Below, piece after piece: positions 16,718-26,538 of a stretch of 64,000 nucleotides of DNA. The translations under genes were made by a program, and so were the position numbers. Below the pieces are notes generated by a model. The model was not told where the DNA came from and ran no database searches. It saw only the letters and a program-made list of their open reading frames with translations. The DNA lies in contig NZ_JBHUOP010000001.1 in assembly GCF_042683685.1 (NCBI RefSeq), positions 62,001-126,000 on the forward strand, in the 5' to 3' direction. The DNA is from Timonella corticicola. GTDB taxonomy: Bacteria > Actinomycetota > Actinomycetes > Actinomycetales > Cellulomonadaceae. Numbering within the stretch: position 1 is the stretch's first letter; each line of letters begins with the position of its first letter.

Positions 16718-17677
16718 CTACCGTTCAATCGTGTTGATAAGTGGCTCTCCTGCAAGGAAACGCTGAACGTTCTTGGCCACGAACTCTGATGCTCCCACGG
16801 GCCGTCCGCCAGCAGCGTGCGGGGTGATGAGCACGTTGGGTGCAGTCCACAGTGGGGATTCAGTGGGTAGTGGCTCGCGCGCGAAAACATCCAGCGCCGC
16901 ACCACCGATCTGACCGCTACGCAACGCCTGGTCCAGAGCATCCTCGTCGACGGTTGCACCACGGCCAACGTTCACGAGCCATGCATGATTTGGCAGGGTT
17001 TCAAATACCGAAGTCGAGATGATCTTTTCCGTGCTGGGCAGTGACGGCAAGATGTTCACGAGCAGATCCGTCTCAGCCAGCACCTCAAGGATTTCAGCTC
17101 CACTCACAACGGGGAACCCGTGGCGTTCACCAGACGAGTTAGCGATCCCGGTGACGTGGCCGCCGAGTGCCCTATAAAGAGGAGCCAAGGACGCCGCGAT
17201 GGAACCGAAACCCCAGATTGTGATCCGAGCATCAGCCAGCGTGCCCAATCCGGGAAACGTTGAACCATCGCGCTGAACACCGACAGGCTGCGCCCAGCAG
17301 AGTTCCTTGGCCCAGCGTCCTTCGAGTTGGGCGCCATACGCAAGATCAAACCGGCGAGCCGCGGCCAGCGAGAGCATGAGCGTGTGTTCGGCCACGGGAC
17401 CATCGTGCAGCCCGGAACCGTTTGTGATGACGACCTCTGGCGCGAATCCTGCCGCCTCAATCACGTCCACGCCAGCGCTCAGCGCCGCGACCCATCGCAA
17501 GTTGTGGAGTCGAGCAGCGCTATCGGAAAGTTGTTTGCGGGTGTTTCCCCAGACCACAAGCGCATCGGCATCCTCATGTTCAGTGGGAACCGGTTCGGTG
17601 GGAGCGTAGGTAAACACCGAGACACCAGGAAAAGTGGGCAGGGACAAAGGGATCGATGTAGGTAGTAGTACTTTCAC
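16718..17677 (-). CDS. D-isomer-specific 2-hydroxyacid dehydrogenase
   Basis: A 319-residue NAD(P)-dependent enzyme interconverting 2-oxo- and D-2-hydroxyacids. The Rossmann dinucleotide site is ITIWGFGSIAASLAPL; the family signature LVNVGRGATVDEDALDQAL carries the catalytic Arg region, F-A-R-E-P-L-P the catalytic Glu, and TPHAAG the catalytic His. The substrate is unknown; relatives act on glyoxylate, hydroxypyruvate or phosphoglycerate. It is divergent from the response regulator, with 90 bp between starts. Confidence 0.93.
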   Translation of the reverse strand: MKVLLPTSIPLSLPTFPGVSVFTYAPTEPVPTEHEDADALVVWGNTRKQLSDSAARLHNLRWVAALSAGVDVIEAAGFAPEVVITNGSGLHDGPVAEHTLMLSLAAARRFDLAYGAQLEGRWAKELCWAQPVGVQRDGSTFPGLGTLADARITIWGFGSIAASLAPLYRALGGHVTGIANSSGERHGFPVVSGAEILEVLAETDLLVNILPSLPSTEKIISTSVFETLPNHAWLVNVGRGATVDEDALDQALRSGQIGGAALDVFAREPLPTESPLWTAPNVLITPHAAGGRPVGASEFVAKNVQRFLAGEPLINTIER

Positions 17678-17767
17678 CTGATCAACCTTTCCATATCAGC
17701 CACTATTTGTCCGCCCAACCGGCAGTTGCTGCCCCCGAAATACCCGGTTATCCAATAGAATCAAGGG

Positions 17768-18439
17768 GTGGAGAACAATAACAACGTAAGCATCGGTGAC
17801 ATCCGCGTGATGATTGTTGACGACCACGAGGTCGTCCGTCGCGGTATCGCTGAGGTAATTGACCGTTCCGAGGGAATGGGTATTGTCGCTGAGGCCGGCA
17901 GTGTTGCTGAGGGTGTGCGTCGTGCTGAACTTGTGAGTCCACAAGTCATGCTCGTTGACCTGCAGCTTCCTGATGGAACGGGGATTGATCTGATGCGTGC
18001 GGTGCGCGCTAAGAGCCCCGAGATTCGCGCGATCGTGCTGACTTCCTTCGATGATGACACCGCGCTCGCGGCTGCCCTTGAGGTTGGCGCTGCAGCATAT
18101 GTGTTGAAGTCTGTGCGTGGGGCCGAGATCGCAGAGGTGGTTCGCGCGGTTGCCGCGGGTCGTGTTTTGCTTGATGAGCGGACCGTGACTCGTCGCCGTA
18201 AGGAGAACGACGACCCAACCGAGGACCTCACTCCCAGCGAGTTGCGTGTGGTTGAGTTGATCGGCGAGGGCCTGTCCAACCGCGAGATCGCGGAGCGTTT
18301 GTCGATCGCGGAGAAGACGGTGAAGAACCACATCACTTCGCTGCTCGCGAAGATGGGCCTGCAGCGTCGCACCCAGGTCGCCGCGTGGGTTGCGGCTCGC
18401 AAGAACCACGCGTGGTCGAGTGAGCCGGGCACCATCTAG
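17768..18439 (+). CDS. NarL/LuxR-family response regulator
   Basis: 223 residues from a GTG start. The receiver domain has the acidic pair D18–D19, the phosphoacceptor D64 (LVDLQLPDG) and the Lys in VLKSVRG. The C-terminal LuxR-type HTH is SNREIAERLSIAEKTVKNHITSLLAKM. It resembles DevR/DosR-type regulators, which pair with GAF-domain kinases. The only kinase nearby is the GAF kinase convergent with it (18916–20184), so the two probably form one system although they are on opposite strands. A strong hairpin terminates it. Confidence 0.93.
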   Translation: MENNNNVSIGDIRVMIVDDHEVVRRGIAEVIDRSEGMGIVAEAGSVAEGVRRAELVSPQVMLVDLQLPDGTGIDLMRAVRAKSPEIRAIVLTSFDDDTALAAALEVGAAAYVLKSVRGAEIAEVVRAVAAGRVLLDERTVTRRRKENDDPTEDLTPSELRVVELIGEGLSNREIAERLSIAEKTVKNHITSLLAKMGLQRRTQVAAWVAARKNHAWSSEPGTI

Positions 18440-18481
18440 TTCCATTTTGCGTGCATGAAGAGCATGCACTCTCTATATTGC

Positions 18482-18526
18482 CGACGAGCCGGCAGGTGAG
18501 CCAAAAACTCACCTGCCGGCTCGTCG
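18482..18526 (+). terminator. Strong hairpin terminator of the response regulator
   Basis: Perfect 19-bp arms (18482–18500 and 18508–18526) with loop CCAAAAA. The stem base is CGACGAG…CTCGTCG. The motif ATTGCCGACGAG (18477–18488) runs into the left arm. Beyond it, 18527–18915 shows no gene. Confidence 0.8.
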
Positions 18527-18915
18527 TCGTTAGGCGGAGGTGTCAGGGTTCCGAGGAATCTGTCGGGGCTGCTTCAGCCAACCGGACATATCTCTGCGGC
18601 AACCTTAAACGTTTCAATCAGTGCTGATGCGTGCACGTCACTTCTTCCAATCCTGCACTGGTTCGCCGAGAGGGGAGAGACCGGCGATGCGGAAAGCCGA
18701 AGGGGCGACACCAGCCGTGAAGCCAGTGCCACCCCTTCGGTGTTGGTTCTCGGATGCATCATCCGAGTTTCGTCCCTCGCGGTGTGTCCCGATTGTGCAC
18801 TCGCAGTGTGCGTGTGCGTTTGAGAGTGACCTAATCCGTACTCTCACGTAGTGTGAGTGCGCTTTTGGTAACTCTCAGCAATAGGGAGATCAGCAAGGGG
18901 AGGTACATGACCGAG

Positions 18916-20184
18916 TTACGAGTCCGAGGGGACCGTCCACTCCGTGGTTGACGTGATGACCTGCGGTGCTTCCTCGATGCGTTGCGGTTTGAGCGGCGCG
19001 GTCCACTGCAGTAGCGCGCCGCGCCCGGATGGTGAGTTCTCCAGCGAGTAGGTGCCGCCGTATTGCCGCGCTCGTGCGGAGATGTTCCAGGTGCCTGACT
19101 TGCGGCCAGACACGAACTTGAGGCCGATCCCGTCGTCCTCGACCTGGATATCGATGCAGCCAACTCCGTCGGAAGCGGCCTGCGGTGAGGTCACGGCCAC
19201 GCGAATCTGCACTGACTGGGCTTGGGCGTGACGCGCGGCGTTGGCGAGTCCCTCGCGGCACACTGCGAGCGTGTCATCGGTCAGGTGTTTGGACACGAGT
19301 TCGTCGATGGTCTGTTCCTCGGCGTCCAATGCGCCGAGGTCGTTGCCATCGAGTGAGATCACGAGTGACGGAGCGAATCCCAAGCCGGTACGGGCTAGGG
19401 CGGCTTCGCGGCGGAGCCGTTCCACGAGTCCTGTCGCTGCGTCGGGGTCGCGTAGGGAGTGGACGATGGAACGGATCTCGCGTACGGAGTTGTCGATGTT
19501 GTCGAGGGCTTCGTCGAGAATCGCGATAAGTCCGGCCTTATCGAGTCCACGGGCGGCGCGGCGGCGGACGACCTCAAGCTGCATACCGGTGGCAAACAAC
19601 TGTTGAATGGCAAGGTCGTGTAGGTCGCGGGCGATGCGTTCGCGTTCCTCCACGAGCTTGCCCATGTCCTGCGCTTGGCGGGCCTCGGAGACGACGAGCG
19701 CGAGGGCAGCCTGGTCAGCGAAGGTCGTGGCCCGTTCGAGGTCCTTCGAGATGAACGACTCCTGGCTTTCGCGGCGCAGCAACACCAGGACGCCAACGGG
19801 TTTCTCCTGCGTACCCATGGGGGCATAAAGCGCGGGACCGTACTTCCGCAGTTGCGGCGTGATGATGTTGCGCTCCTGTGCGAGGGACGGCACGATCCGG
19901 GCTTTGCCGCTCTTGAGAGCGGTCCAGGACAGTCCATCGCGAGGCATGGTTATGCCGAGTACTTCCTCAGCACCCCATCCCTTGACGATCTCCACGACGA
20001 GTTCCCCTTTGAGCCCGGGGAGCACGAGTGCGGCCGCGTCAGCATCAGCGATGTCGCGGGCGAGCGTGACGATGTGTTCGAGAACGTCTTCCTCGGGGAG
20101 CCCTTGGAGCAGCATCGTGGTGATTTCTGCTCCGGCGCTCAACCATTTTTCGCGTTCGATTGCGTCGGCTTCTGAAGGGTTCAC
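18916..20184 (-). CDS. GAF-domain sensor histidine kinase (NarX/DevS-like)
   Basis: A 422-residue cytoplasmic kinase with no membrane segment. A GAF domain occupies roughly residues 15–170 (PMGTQEKPVGVLVLL at its end). The HisKA_3 dimerisation helix has ERERIARDLHDLAIQQLFATG with the phosphoacceptor His, and the HATPase region has EGLANAARHA (N box) and VEDDGIGL (G1). It overlaps cydC by 4 bp and so is the last gene of cydABDC–kinase. This suggests redox or oxygen sensing tied to the bd oxidase, with the NarL-type regulator at 17768 as probable partner. Confidence 0.92.
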   Translation of the reverse strand: MNPSEADAIEREKWLSAGAEITTMLLQGLPEEDVLEHIVTLARDIADADAAALVLPGLKGELVVEIVKGWGAEEVLGITMPRDGLSWTALKSGKARIVPSLAQERNIITPQLRKYGPALYAPMGTQEKPVGVLVLLRRESQESFISKDLERATTFADQAALALVVSEARQAQDMGKLVEERERIARDLHDLAIQQLFATGMQLEVVRRRAARGLDKAGLIAILDEALDNIDNSVREIRSIVHSLRDPDAATGLVERLRREAALARTGLGFAPSLVISLDGNDLGALDAEEQTIDELVSKHLTDDTLAVCREGLANAARHAQAQSVQIRVAVTSPQAASDGVGCIDIQVEDDGIGLKFVSGRKSGTWNISARARQYGGTYSLENSPSGRGALLQWTAPLKPQRIEEAPQVITSTTEWTVPSDS

Positions 20185-22139
20185 GAGGTAGCTCCTTGGG
20201 GTTCTTGGGCCTCAGCCGCAAGTGCGGTGCGGTAGGTTTCGTCGCGTTCGATGAGTTCGTGGTGGGTGCCGCGGTCTCGCACAACTCCGTGTTCGAGGAT
20301 GAGTACCTCATCTGCGTGAGCCATGGGAGAGAGCCGGTGTGTTGCGATCACCATCGTACGTCCGCTCGTTCCGCTGCGGTTTGAGGCGATCATCTCCACG
20401 ATGAGCGTGTCCGCAGTGGCGGGATCGAGGTGTTCGGCTGGTTCGTCCACGAGTAGTACCCGGGCGGTGGAGCAGAACGCGCGCGCAAGGAGAAGCCTGC
20501 GCCGTTCGCCGCCGGAGATGGTGGTTGCGCCTGCGCCAAGCATCGTGTTGACTCCGTTTGGCAGGGCTGCCAGCCAGGAGCCGAGTCCCGCTGCGGTCAG
20601 CGCCTCCTCGGCCTCTGTCTCGGTCGTGGTTCCTCGGGCTACCCGGAGGTTTTCGAGCACAGTGGTCTCGAAGATGTGCGCATCCTCGGCGAGGAACACG
20701 ACATCTCGCGCAACCTCGTGGAGGTCCAGGTCGCCCAGCGGCGTGCCGTTCAGTGTGACCTGACCGGCACGTGGGTCGAGTAACCCGGCAAGCGTCATGA
20801 GGGTGGTTGTCTTGCCAGTTCCGGACGGTCCCACGAGGGCGACGGTCGTTCCCGGCGCAAGGTCGAGTTCCAGACCGCTCAGCACCGTCGTTCCGGGCCA
20901 GCCGGTGGTGAGCGCTTCGGCCCGCAGGTGCACTTCGGTTCGTTTGCTTTTCGACGAGTCCTCATCTTCCAGCCCCACCTCACGGTCCGCGCTGTGTTCG
21001 CCGTGGGAGGGCTGGCCGGAGTCTGGGCGCAACAGGTTGGTGACGGGCGCAAGCCCGTCCTCCAACTCGACCGCAAACTCACCGGTTACGTGCTCGGAGT
21101 GGCCGCCTGACTCGTCGAGAAGCCGCATAATCCGGGACGCAGCGGTACGTGAGGTGTGCACCTGAACTGCCGCCGCTGGAAGGCCTTGCAGCACCTCGAA
21201 GATCGCGAGTGGGGTGAGCACGATGACCGCGAGCTCAACCGGAGCGAGTGCGCCGGACACGACGCTCGGGATGCCCAGAATGGCTGCTGACAATGCGGAG
21301 GCGACCAGCGCGAACGTGAAGATGCCCTGGGCTAGACCGTCGTAGCGGGCGGCACGGTCCGTTGCCCGGTAGATGCGCTGCTCGATGCCGGCAAGGGCCT
21401 CGAACGACGTATTCAGCGAACCAGCGACGGCCAACTCGGCGCTGTTCGACACGAGTTCGTGCGAGAGCACCGACATGTCTGTGCGAGCCTGCGAGGACTG
21501 CAGTTCCGTTGCACGGGCTGCCTTCTGTGCGAGCCACGGCGCAACCACGCCGGCGAGCAGCAGGCATACGGCGAGAGCGAGTGCCGCGGGGATGTGGAAT
21601 AAGCCGACAAACACGACCGAGCCCATCGACAGAACGGCTGCTACGAGCGCGGGAATGATACCGCGCACCACCACATCGCCCACCGCGTCCACGTCCGCGG
21701 AGACGCGAGCGAGCAGGTCACCGCGGCGTAGCGTTGCGGCGGTCTGGGCGTTTCCGGTGGCCAGCCGCGCATAGATGTGCGTGCGCAGCGAAGCCATGCC
21801 CTTGAGCGCAACCGAGTGCGTGGCCAGCCGTTCAAGATACCGGAACAGGCCGCGCGTGATGCCGAACATGCGCACGCCAACGGTCGCGACGGTCAGTTGC
21901 ATGACCGGTGGCATCTGGGATGCACGAGCTATCAACCATGCGGAGATCGCTGCAAGGGCGATCGATGAGCCAAGTGAGATGACACCCATGAGTACCGCAC
22001 GGGCAACCTCTGAGCGAGAGATGTCGAGTAGTGCAATGGCCCGGCGCAGGGGTGCTGGGGGTAGTGCGTCGTCGTGGACGGAAGCGTAACTCTCACGAAG
22101 CGAGTTGCGAGACGGTGAGGTCTGATCAGGAGTCGACAT
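20181..22139 (-). CDS. cydC: ABC exporter CydC (cytochrome bd assembly)
   Basis: 652 residues from ATG 22139, which has an AGGAGG site; the frame is open further upstream inside cydD. The N-terminal ABC transporter type-1 membrane domain has six helices. The C-terminal ATPase has Walker A GPSGTGKT (about residue 437), signature ISGGERRRLLLARAF and Walker B VLLVDEPAEHLD. CydDC exports glutathione/cysteine-type thiols and binds haem, and is needed to assemble cytochrome bd. An acidic linker of about 45 residues precedes the ATPase. It overlaps cydD by 14 bp. Confidence 0.93.
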   Translation of the reverse strand: MSTPDQTSPSRNSLRESYASVHDDALPPAPLRRAIALLDISRSEVARAVLMGVISLGSSIALAAISAWLIARASQMPPVMQLTVATVGVRMFGITRGLFRYLERLATHSVALKGMASLRTHIYARLATGNAQTAATLRRGDLLARVSADVDAVGDVVVRGIIPALVAAVLSMGSVVFVGLFHIPAALALAVCLLLAGVVAPWLAQKAARATELQSSQARTDMSVLSHELVSNSAELAVAGSLNTSFEALAGIEQRIYRATDRAARYDGLAQGIFTFALVASALSAAILGIPSVVSGALAPVELAVIVLTPLAIFEVLQGLPAAAVQVHTSRTAASRIMRLLDESGGHSEHVTGEFAVELEDGLAPVTNLLRPDSGQPSHGEHSADREVGLEDEDSSKSKRTEVHLRAEALTTGWPGTTVLSGLELDLAPGTTVALVGPSGTGKTTTLMTLAGLLDPRAGQVTLNGTPLGDLDLHEVARDVVFLAEDAHIFETTVLENLRVARGTTTETEAEEALTAAGLGSWLAALPNGVNTMLGAGATTISGGERRRLLLARAFCSTARVLLVDEPAEHLDPATADTLIVEMIASNRSGTSGRTMVIATHRLSPMAHADEVLILEHGVVRDRGTHHELIERDETYRTALAAEAQEPQGATS

Positions 22140-23907
22140 GAGAGCCCTCCTTTCGCCCCGCGGTGGACTCGCTGGGCGTTGCCTTGGGCACGTCAGCGGA
22201 GACAATGTGTTGCGCCGACACTTCGATCACGTGGTCGGCGCGGGCGATGAGGGCTTCGCGGTGTGCAATCACGATGATCGTGCGGCCCTGGGCGCGTAGT
22301 GAATCGAGTGCGGTGAGAACACGGTCTTGTGTGGCTGCGTCAAGATGCGCGGTCGGTTCGTCGAGGATGAGGACCGGCGCACTGCTGAGCAGAGCCTTAG
22401 CAAGGACGAGACGTTGGCGCTGGCCCACCGACAGTCCGAGTCCACCTGAACCGATGACGGTGTCGAGGCCTTCGGGCAGTTCTGCCACGACCTCATCGAA
22501 CCCAGACATCTCCAGTGCGCGATGTAGGGCGGACGTAGTGGACTCGACGTGCGCGGTGGTGGTGGCGTGACCTGGCTGTGCATCTGCCAGGAGTGCAGCG
22601 TGCAGGGGTCCCGGAGGCAGGGGAGCGCGCTGCGTCAGCCAGGTGACCTGCGACCACAGTGATTGTGGTTCGATCTGATCCACGGGTACCGACTCATCAG
22701 CGCTTTCGACCGTGATCGAACCACCATCGAGCGCAACCAAGCCGAGCAGGGCAAGCACCGAGGTGGTCTTGCCCGCGCCAGATGCTCCGGTGATTGCCGT
22801 GATGTGGTGAGGTTCTATGCGGGCGTTCAATCCGGCTGGAGCGAGCAGTTCGCGGCCCGGAGCGGCAACGCTCGCATCCCTGAACGTGAATGAGGCGTTG
22901 TCGAGAGCGGGACAGCGTCGGGTTCCGATTGGACGGGGAGTCTGTTCAAGAACTTCGACCGCTGCATTGAAGGCGGCGATTCCGTTGGTGCTCGCGTGGA
23001 ATTGGGTGCCGACGTTGCGCAGCGGGAGGTAGACCTCGGGGGCGAGCATGATGATGACTAGGGCCATTTCAAGGCCGATGTATCCGTAGACGAGCCGCAG
23101 GCCCACGCTTACGGCAACCAGTGCCACGGAGAGTGTGGTGAGAAGTTCGAGCACCATGCCTGAGAGGAACGCGACTTGGAGAGTGCGCATGGTGGAGCGG
23201 GCGTAGGCTTCACCGAGTTGCTTGACCCGCTTGATGGGGCCAATCTCGCGGCCAAACGCGCGCAGGGTCGGTAGTCCGGCAATGAGGTCGAGCACCTGGG
23301 AGCCAAGCCGCGACATTGTGGCGAGGCGCTTCTCGGAGGTCTTCTGGGTCAGGTAGCCCACCAGAATCATGAAGATGGGGATCAGCGGGATCGTGCCCAC
23401 AATGATGAGGCCTGAGATCCAGTCGATCCCGAACACCACGGCAATTGCCGCTGGCGTGACGGTTGCGCTCAACAGAAGTTGGGGGAGGTAGCGCACAAAG
23501 TAGGGACGTAGATCGTCCAGGCCACGGGTTGCGAGGTTGACCACGTCGAGGCCGTTCGAGCCAGACGGTGTCGGGAGCGACAGCCAGCGTGGGCCAAGCG
23601 CGATTGCCCGGGAGAGTACCTGGCGGCGCAGATCGATGATGACTGCGATAGATGCTCTGTGTGCATATCGCTCCGACAACCCGGTCACGAGCGCGCGGGC
23701 CACAACAACACCCGCAAGCAGGTAGAGCGGCGTCGCCACATCCGAGAGAGACCTGCCCTGCGAAATCACGGGAGCGATGGCAGCGGCAATCAGCAGCGCT
23801 TGCGCGATGACAAGAGCCGCGGAAGCGGCCCCGAACGCTGCCGTCAGGATGACGTACCAGCGTGCCGGAGCCGCTAACTTGAGGAGCTTTGGGTCAAGAG
23901 GCTTCAA
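22126..23907 (-). CDS. cydD: ABC exporter CydD (cytochrome bd assembly)
   Basis: 593 residues and the heterodimer partner of CydC. The type-1 membrane domain spans roughly the first 330 residues. The ATPase domain has Walker A GASGAGKTTS (about residue 372), signature LSVGQRQRLVLAKALL and Walker B VLILDEPTAHLD. It starts 3 bp after the cydB stop, so cydA–B–D–C is one transcription unit. It sits in the cytoplasmic membrane. Confidence 0.93.
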   Translation of the reverse strand: MKPLDPKLLKLAAPARWYVILTAAFGAASAALVIAQALLIAAAIAPVISQGRSLSDVATPLYLLAGVVVARALVTGLSERYAHRASIAVIIDLRRQVLSRAIALGPRWLSLPTPSGSNGLDVVNLATRGLDDLRPYFVRYLPQLLLSATVTPAAIAVVFGIDWISGLIIVGTIPLIPIFMILVGYLTQKTSEKRLATMSRLGSQVLDLIAGLPTLRAFGREIGPIKRVKQLGEAYARSTMRTLQVAFLSGMVLELLTTLSVALVAVSVGLRLVYGYIGLEMALVIIMLAPEVYLPLRNVGTQFHASTNGIAAFNAAVEVLEQTPRPIGTRRCPALDNASFTFRDASVAAPGRELLAPAGLNARIEPHHITAITGASGAGKTTSVLALLGLVALDGGSITVESADESVPVDQIEPQSLWSQVTWLTQRAPLPPGPLHAALLADAQPGHATTTAHVESTTSALHRALEMSGFDEVVAELPEGLDTVIGSGGLGLSVGQRQRLVLAKALLSSAPVLILDEPTAHLDAATQDRVLTALDSLRAQGRTIIVIAHREALIARADHVIEVSAQHIVSADVPKATPSESTAGRKEGSHVDS

Positions 23908-23910
23908 GAA

Positions 23911-24954
23911 TCAGTCCTGAAGCTCTGCCTTTGGCACCGAAAGCGACGGTAGACCGATCGCGTCTGGGATGTGGTCCACTGTGAGGCGCTTGCGGAACAC
24001 CCAGAATGTCCAACTCTGGTAGAGCAGGACAACCGGTACGAGAGCCACAGCCACCCAGGTCATGATGGTCAGCGTGTACTTGGTCGAGGAAGCATTCTCT
24101 ACGGTCAGTGAATACAGGCCGTTGATGTCTGGCATGACGTTGGGGAACATCGAACCGAAGATCAGTACGACCGCTGCAACGATGGCCACGGCAGACCAGA
24201 TGAACGCCCAACCTTCGCGGCCCTTTGCGTTCGCGAGGAACGTCGCGATGAGACCGACTGCTGCGACAACAACCGCGGCCCACGTCCATGCGGCCGAGGA
24301 GTAGGCAACCTGCGCCCATACCGCCCAGGTTCCCGCGGCCACGATGGAGGCGAGCGAGAACTTACCGGCCAGCGCACGAGCCTTAACGCGCATCTCGCCG
24401 CCCGTCTTCAAGGAAATGAAGATCGCTCCGTGTTGGAGGAACAGCAGGGTGGTCACTACACCGCCGAGCAGCGCGAACGGCGAGAGTAGCGCAAAGAATC
24501 CGCCAACGTACTGGTGGTTCTCATCGAGATGCACACCGCGCACGAGGTTAGCGAAAGCTACACCCCACAGGATGGACGGAGCCCACGCACCGAAGATGAG
24601 GCACATGTCCCACTTGCGCTTCCATGATTCCTTTTCAATCTTTGACCGCCATTCGAAGCCCATGACACGCACGATCAGAGCGATCAGGATGATGAACAGC
24701 GGAATGTAGAACCCGGAGAACATCGTTGCGTACCATTCGGGGAACGCCGCGAAGGTTGCACCACCGGCGGTCAGTAGCCACACCTCGTTACCGTCCCAGA
24801 CAGGGCCGATCGTGTTGATCAGGAGTCGACGGTCCTTTTCTTTCTTGCCAAGGATGCCGAGGAGCATTCCGACACCGAAGTCGAATCCTTCGAGCACGAG
24901 GTATCCGGCCCACAGGATGGCGATGAGGATGAACCAAAGAATTTCGAGAGTCAT
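23911..24954 (-). CDS. cydB: Cytochrome bd ubiquinol/menaquinol oxidase subunit II
   Basis: A 347-residue polytopic membrane protein. It opens MTLEILWFILIAILWAGYLVLEGFDFGVGML, the CydB signature, and has WDGNEVWLLTAGGATFAAFPEWYA with residues conserved throughout the family. CydB supports CydA structurally in the high-affinity terminal oxidase that reduces O2 to water. It lies 32 bp downstream of cydA. Confidence 0.97.
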   Translation of the reverse strand: MTLEILWFILIAILWAGYLVLEGFDFGVGMLLGILGKKEKDRRLLINTIGPVWDGNEVWLLTAGGATFAAFPEWYATMFSGFYIPLFIILIALIVRVMGFEWRSKIEKESWKRKWDMCLIFGAWAPSILWGVAFANLVRGVHLDENHQYVGGFFALLSPFALLGGVVTTLLFLQHGAIFISLKTGGEMRVKARALAGKFSLASIVAAGTWAVWAQVAYSSAAWTWAAVVVAAVGLIATFLANAKGREGWAFIWSAVAIVAAVVLIFGSMFPNVMPDINGLYSLTVENASSTKYTLTIMTWVAVALVPVVLLYQSWTFWVFRKRLTVDHIPDAIGLPSLSVPKAELQD

Positions 24955-24986
24955 GTGTTCTTTTCCTTAATCCTTTGTCCGGTCAC

Positions 24987-26477
24987 TCAGTACGCGAACG
25001 AGAGCGGGGCATCCGCGTCTTTTTCACGGTCTGGGTTGGCTTCTGGCGATTCGTCGGTCACCGTCTCCGGTGCACCGTGTGCCATGTAGCGCCAGATCAG
25101 GCGAACCCACACGGTCGTCAGCACGGTGTAGATGATGGTGAAGATGATGAGCGAGCCGGCAACGACGCCTGCCCCCTGGGCCGTGGTCACACCGTCTGCG
25201 GTGAGCATGCGGATATCCGGCAGACCGTTCGGGTTCGGAGCAACGATCCACGGCTGGCGTCCCATCTCGGTGAAGATCCAACCGAACGCCGAGGCGAGGA
25301 ACGGCATGGGGATGGCAACGAGTCCGAGAGTTGCGAACCACTTGGCGCTCGCGGACTGCTTTTTGCGGGTGAGCCACAGGCCAGCCAATGCGAGGGCTGC
25401 GGAGCCTGCTGCCCAACCGATCATGAGGCGGAAGGACCAGTAGGTAACCGTCAGGTTCGGTGAGTAGTCGATCTTGTTGCCGTTGGCGTCGAACTCGCCG
25501 TACTTGGCAGCGTATTCCTCCTGCAGTTCGTTGATTCCCTTGAGTGGGGCGTTGAAGTCGCCTTTGGCGAGATATGAGGTCAGGCCGGGAATCTCGATGA
25601 GGTGTTTCACGTTCTCACAGTCGTTTGTGAAGTCGCCGACTGAGAAGATCGAGAATGGGGTTCCGCCTTCGGGGTGGCTTTCGCACATCGCTTCGGCTGC
25701 GGCCATTTTCATGGGCTGCTGTTGGAACATGAGCTTTGCCTGGAAGTCACCGGAGACTGCGAGTCCGATGCCGGCGATGATCATCGTGATCAGACCAAGG
25801 CGGAATGCGGAGCGGTACATGTCCGCGTGCTCCTTGCGCCCACGCTTGTTCTCGCGCACCATCCACCAGGCGGCGATACCTGCCACGAAGGTGCCCGCTG
25901 TCAGCCACGCTGCGGTGATCGTGTGCGGGAATGCGGCGAGCACGGTTGAGTTGGTCAGGACCGCAACTATGTCGGTCATTTCCGCGCGGCCAGTCTCAGG
26001 GTTATAGATCGCACCAACCGGGTGCTGCATCCACGAGTTGGCTGCCAGGATGAAGTAGGCGGACAGGGTCGTGGAGATCGCCACCAGCCAGATGCATGCC
26101 AGGTGCACTTTCTTGTTCAGGCGATCCCAACCGAAGATCCACAGCCCAAGGAAGGTCGACTCGACGAAGAACGCGGCGAGCGCCTCCATTGCGAGCGGTG
26201 CTCCGAAGACGTCACCAACGAAACGCGAGTATTCGGACCAGTTCATACCGAACTGGAACTCCTGGACGATACCGGTGGCAACACCGATCGCGAAGTTGAT
26301 CAGCAGGAGTTTCCCGAAGAACTTGGTGAGTTTGAGCCAGCGTTCGTCCTTCTTCGTCACCCACATCGTCTGCATGATCGCGACGAGGGCGGATAGGCCG
26401 ATCGTGAGCGGAACGTAGAAGAAGTGGTACACGGTTGTGATGGCGAATTGCCACCGTGCAATGTCAAGGGCTTCCAT
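24987..26477 (-). CDS. cydA: Cytochrome bd oxidase subunit I
   Basis: A 496-residue haem-bearing subunit. His18 in TVYHFFYVPLTIG is the haem ligand equivalent to E. coli H19, and GRQPW closes the quinol-oxidation region. The Q-loop (about residues 250–330) is short, as in Gram-positive enzymes. It is the first gene of cydABDC–kinase. A GGAGAA site precedes the ATG. The C-terminal tail is acidic and polar. Confidence 0.97.
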   Translation of the reverse strand: MEALDIARWQFAITTVYHFFYVPLTIGLSALVAIMQTMWVTKKDERWLKLTKFFGKLLLINFAIGVATGIVQEFQFGMNWSEYSRFVGDVFGAPLAMEALAAFFVESTFLGLWIFGWDRLNKKVHLACIWLVAISTTLSAYFILAANSWMQHPVGAIYNPETGRAEMTDIVAVLTNSTVLAAFPHTITAAWLTAGTFVAGIAAWWMVRENKRGRKEHADMYRSAFRLGLITMIIAGIGLAVSGDFQAKLMFQQQPMKMAAAEAMCESHPEGGTPFSIFSVGDFTNDCENVKHLIEIPGLTSYLAKGDFNAPLKGINELQEEYAAKYGEFDANGNKIDYSPNLTVTYWSFRLMIGWAAGSAALALAGLWLTRKKQSASAKWFATLGLVAIPMPFLASAFGWIFTEMGRQPWIVAPNPNGLPDIRMLTADGVTTAQGAGVVAGSLIIFTIIYTVLTTVWVRLIWRYMAHGAPETVTDESPEANPDREKDADAPLSFAY

Positions 26478-26509
26478 GGTTCTCCGTACGGGCTGGGGGA
26501 TATGCGAAA

Positions 26510-26538
26510 ACTATACGAATCGACCGTATTCTTTGTTC
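26510..26538 (-). promoter_or_regulatory. Putative promoter of the cyd operon
   Basis: On the minus strand a TATAGT -10-like box lies about 33 bp upstream of the cydA start, with a weak GAACAA at the -35 distance. The 26478–27236 gap shows no convincing gene and must hold the divergent cyd and rne promoters. Confidence 0.35.
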
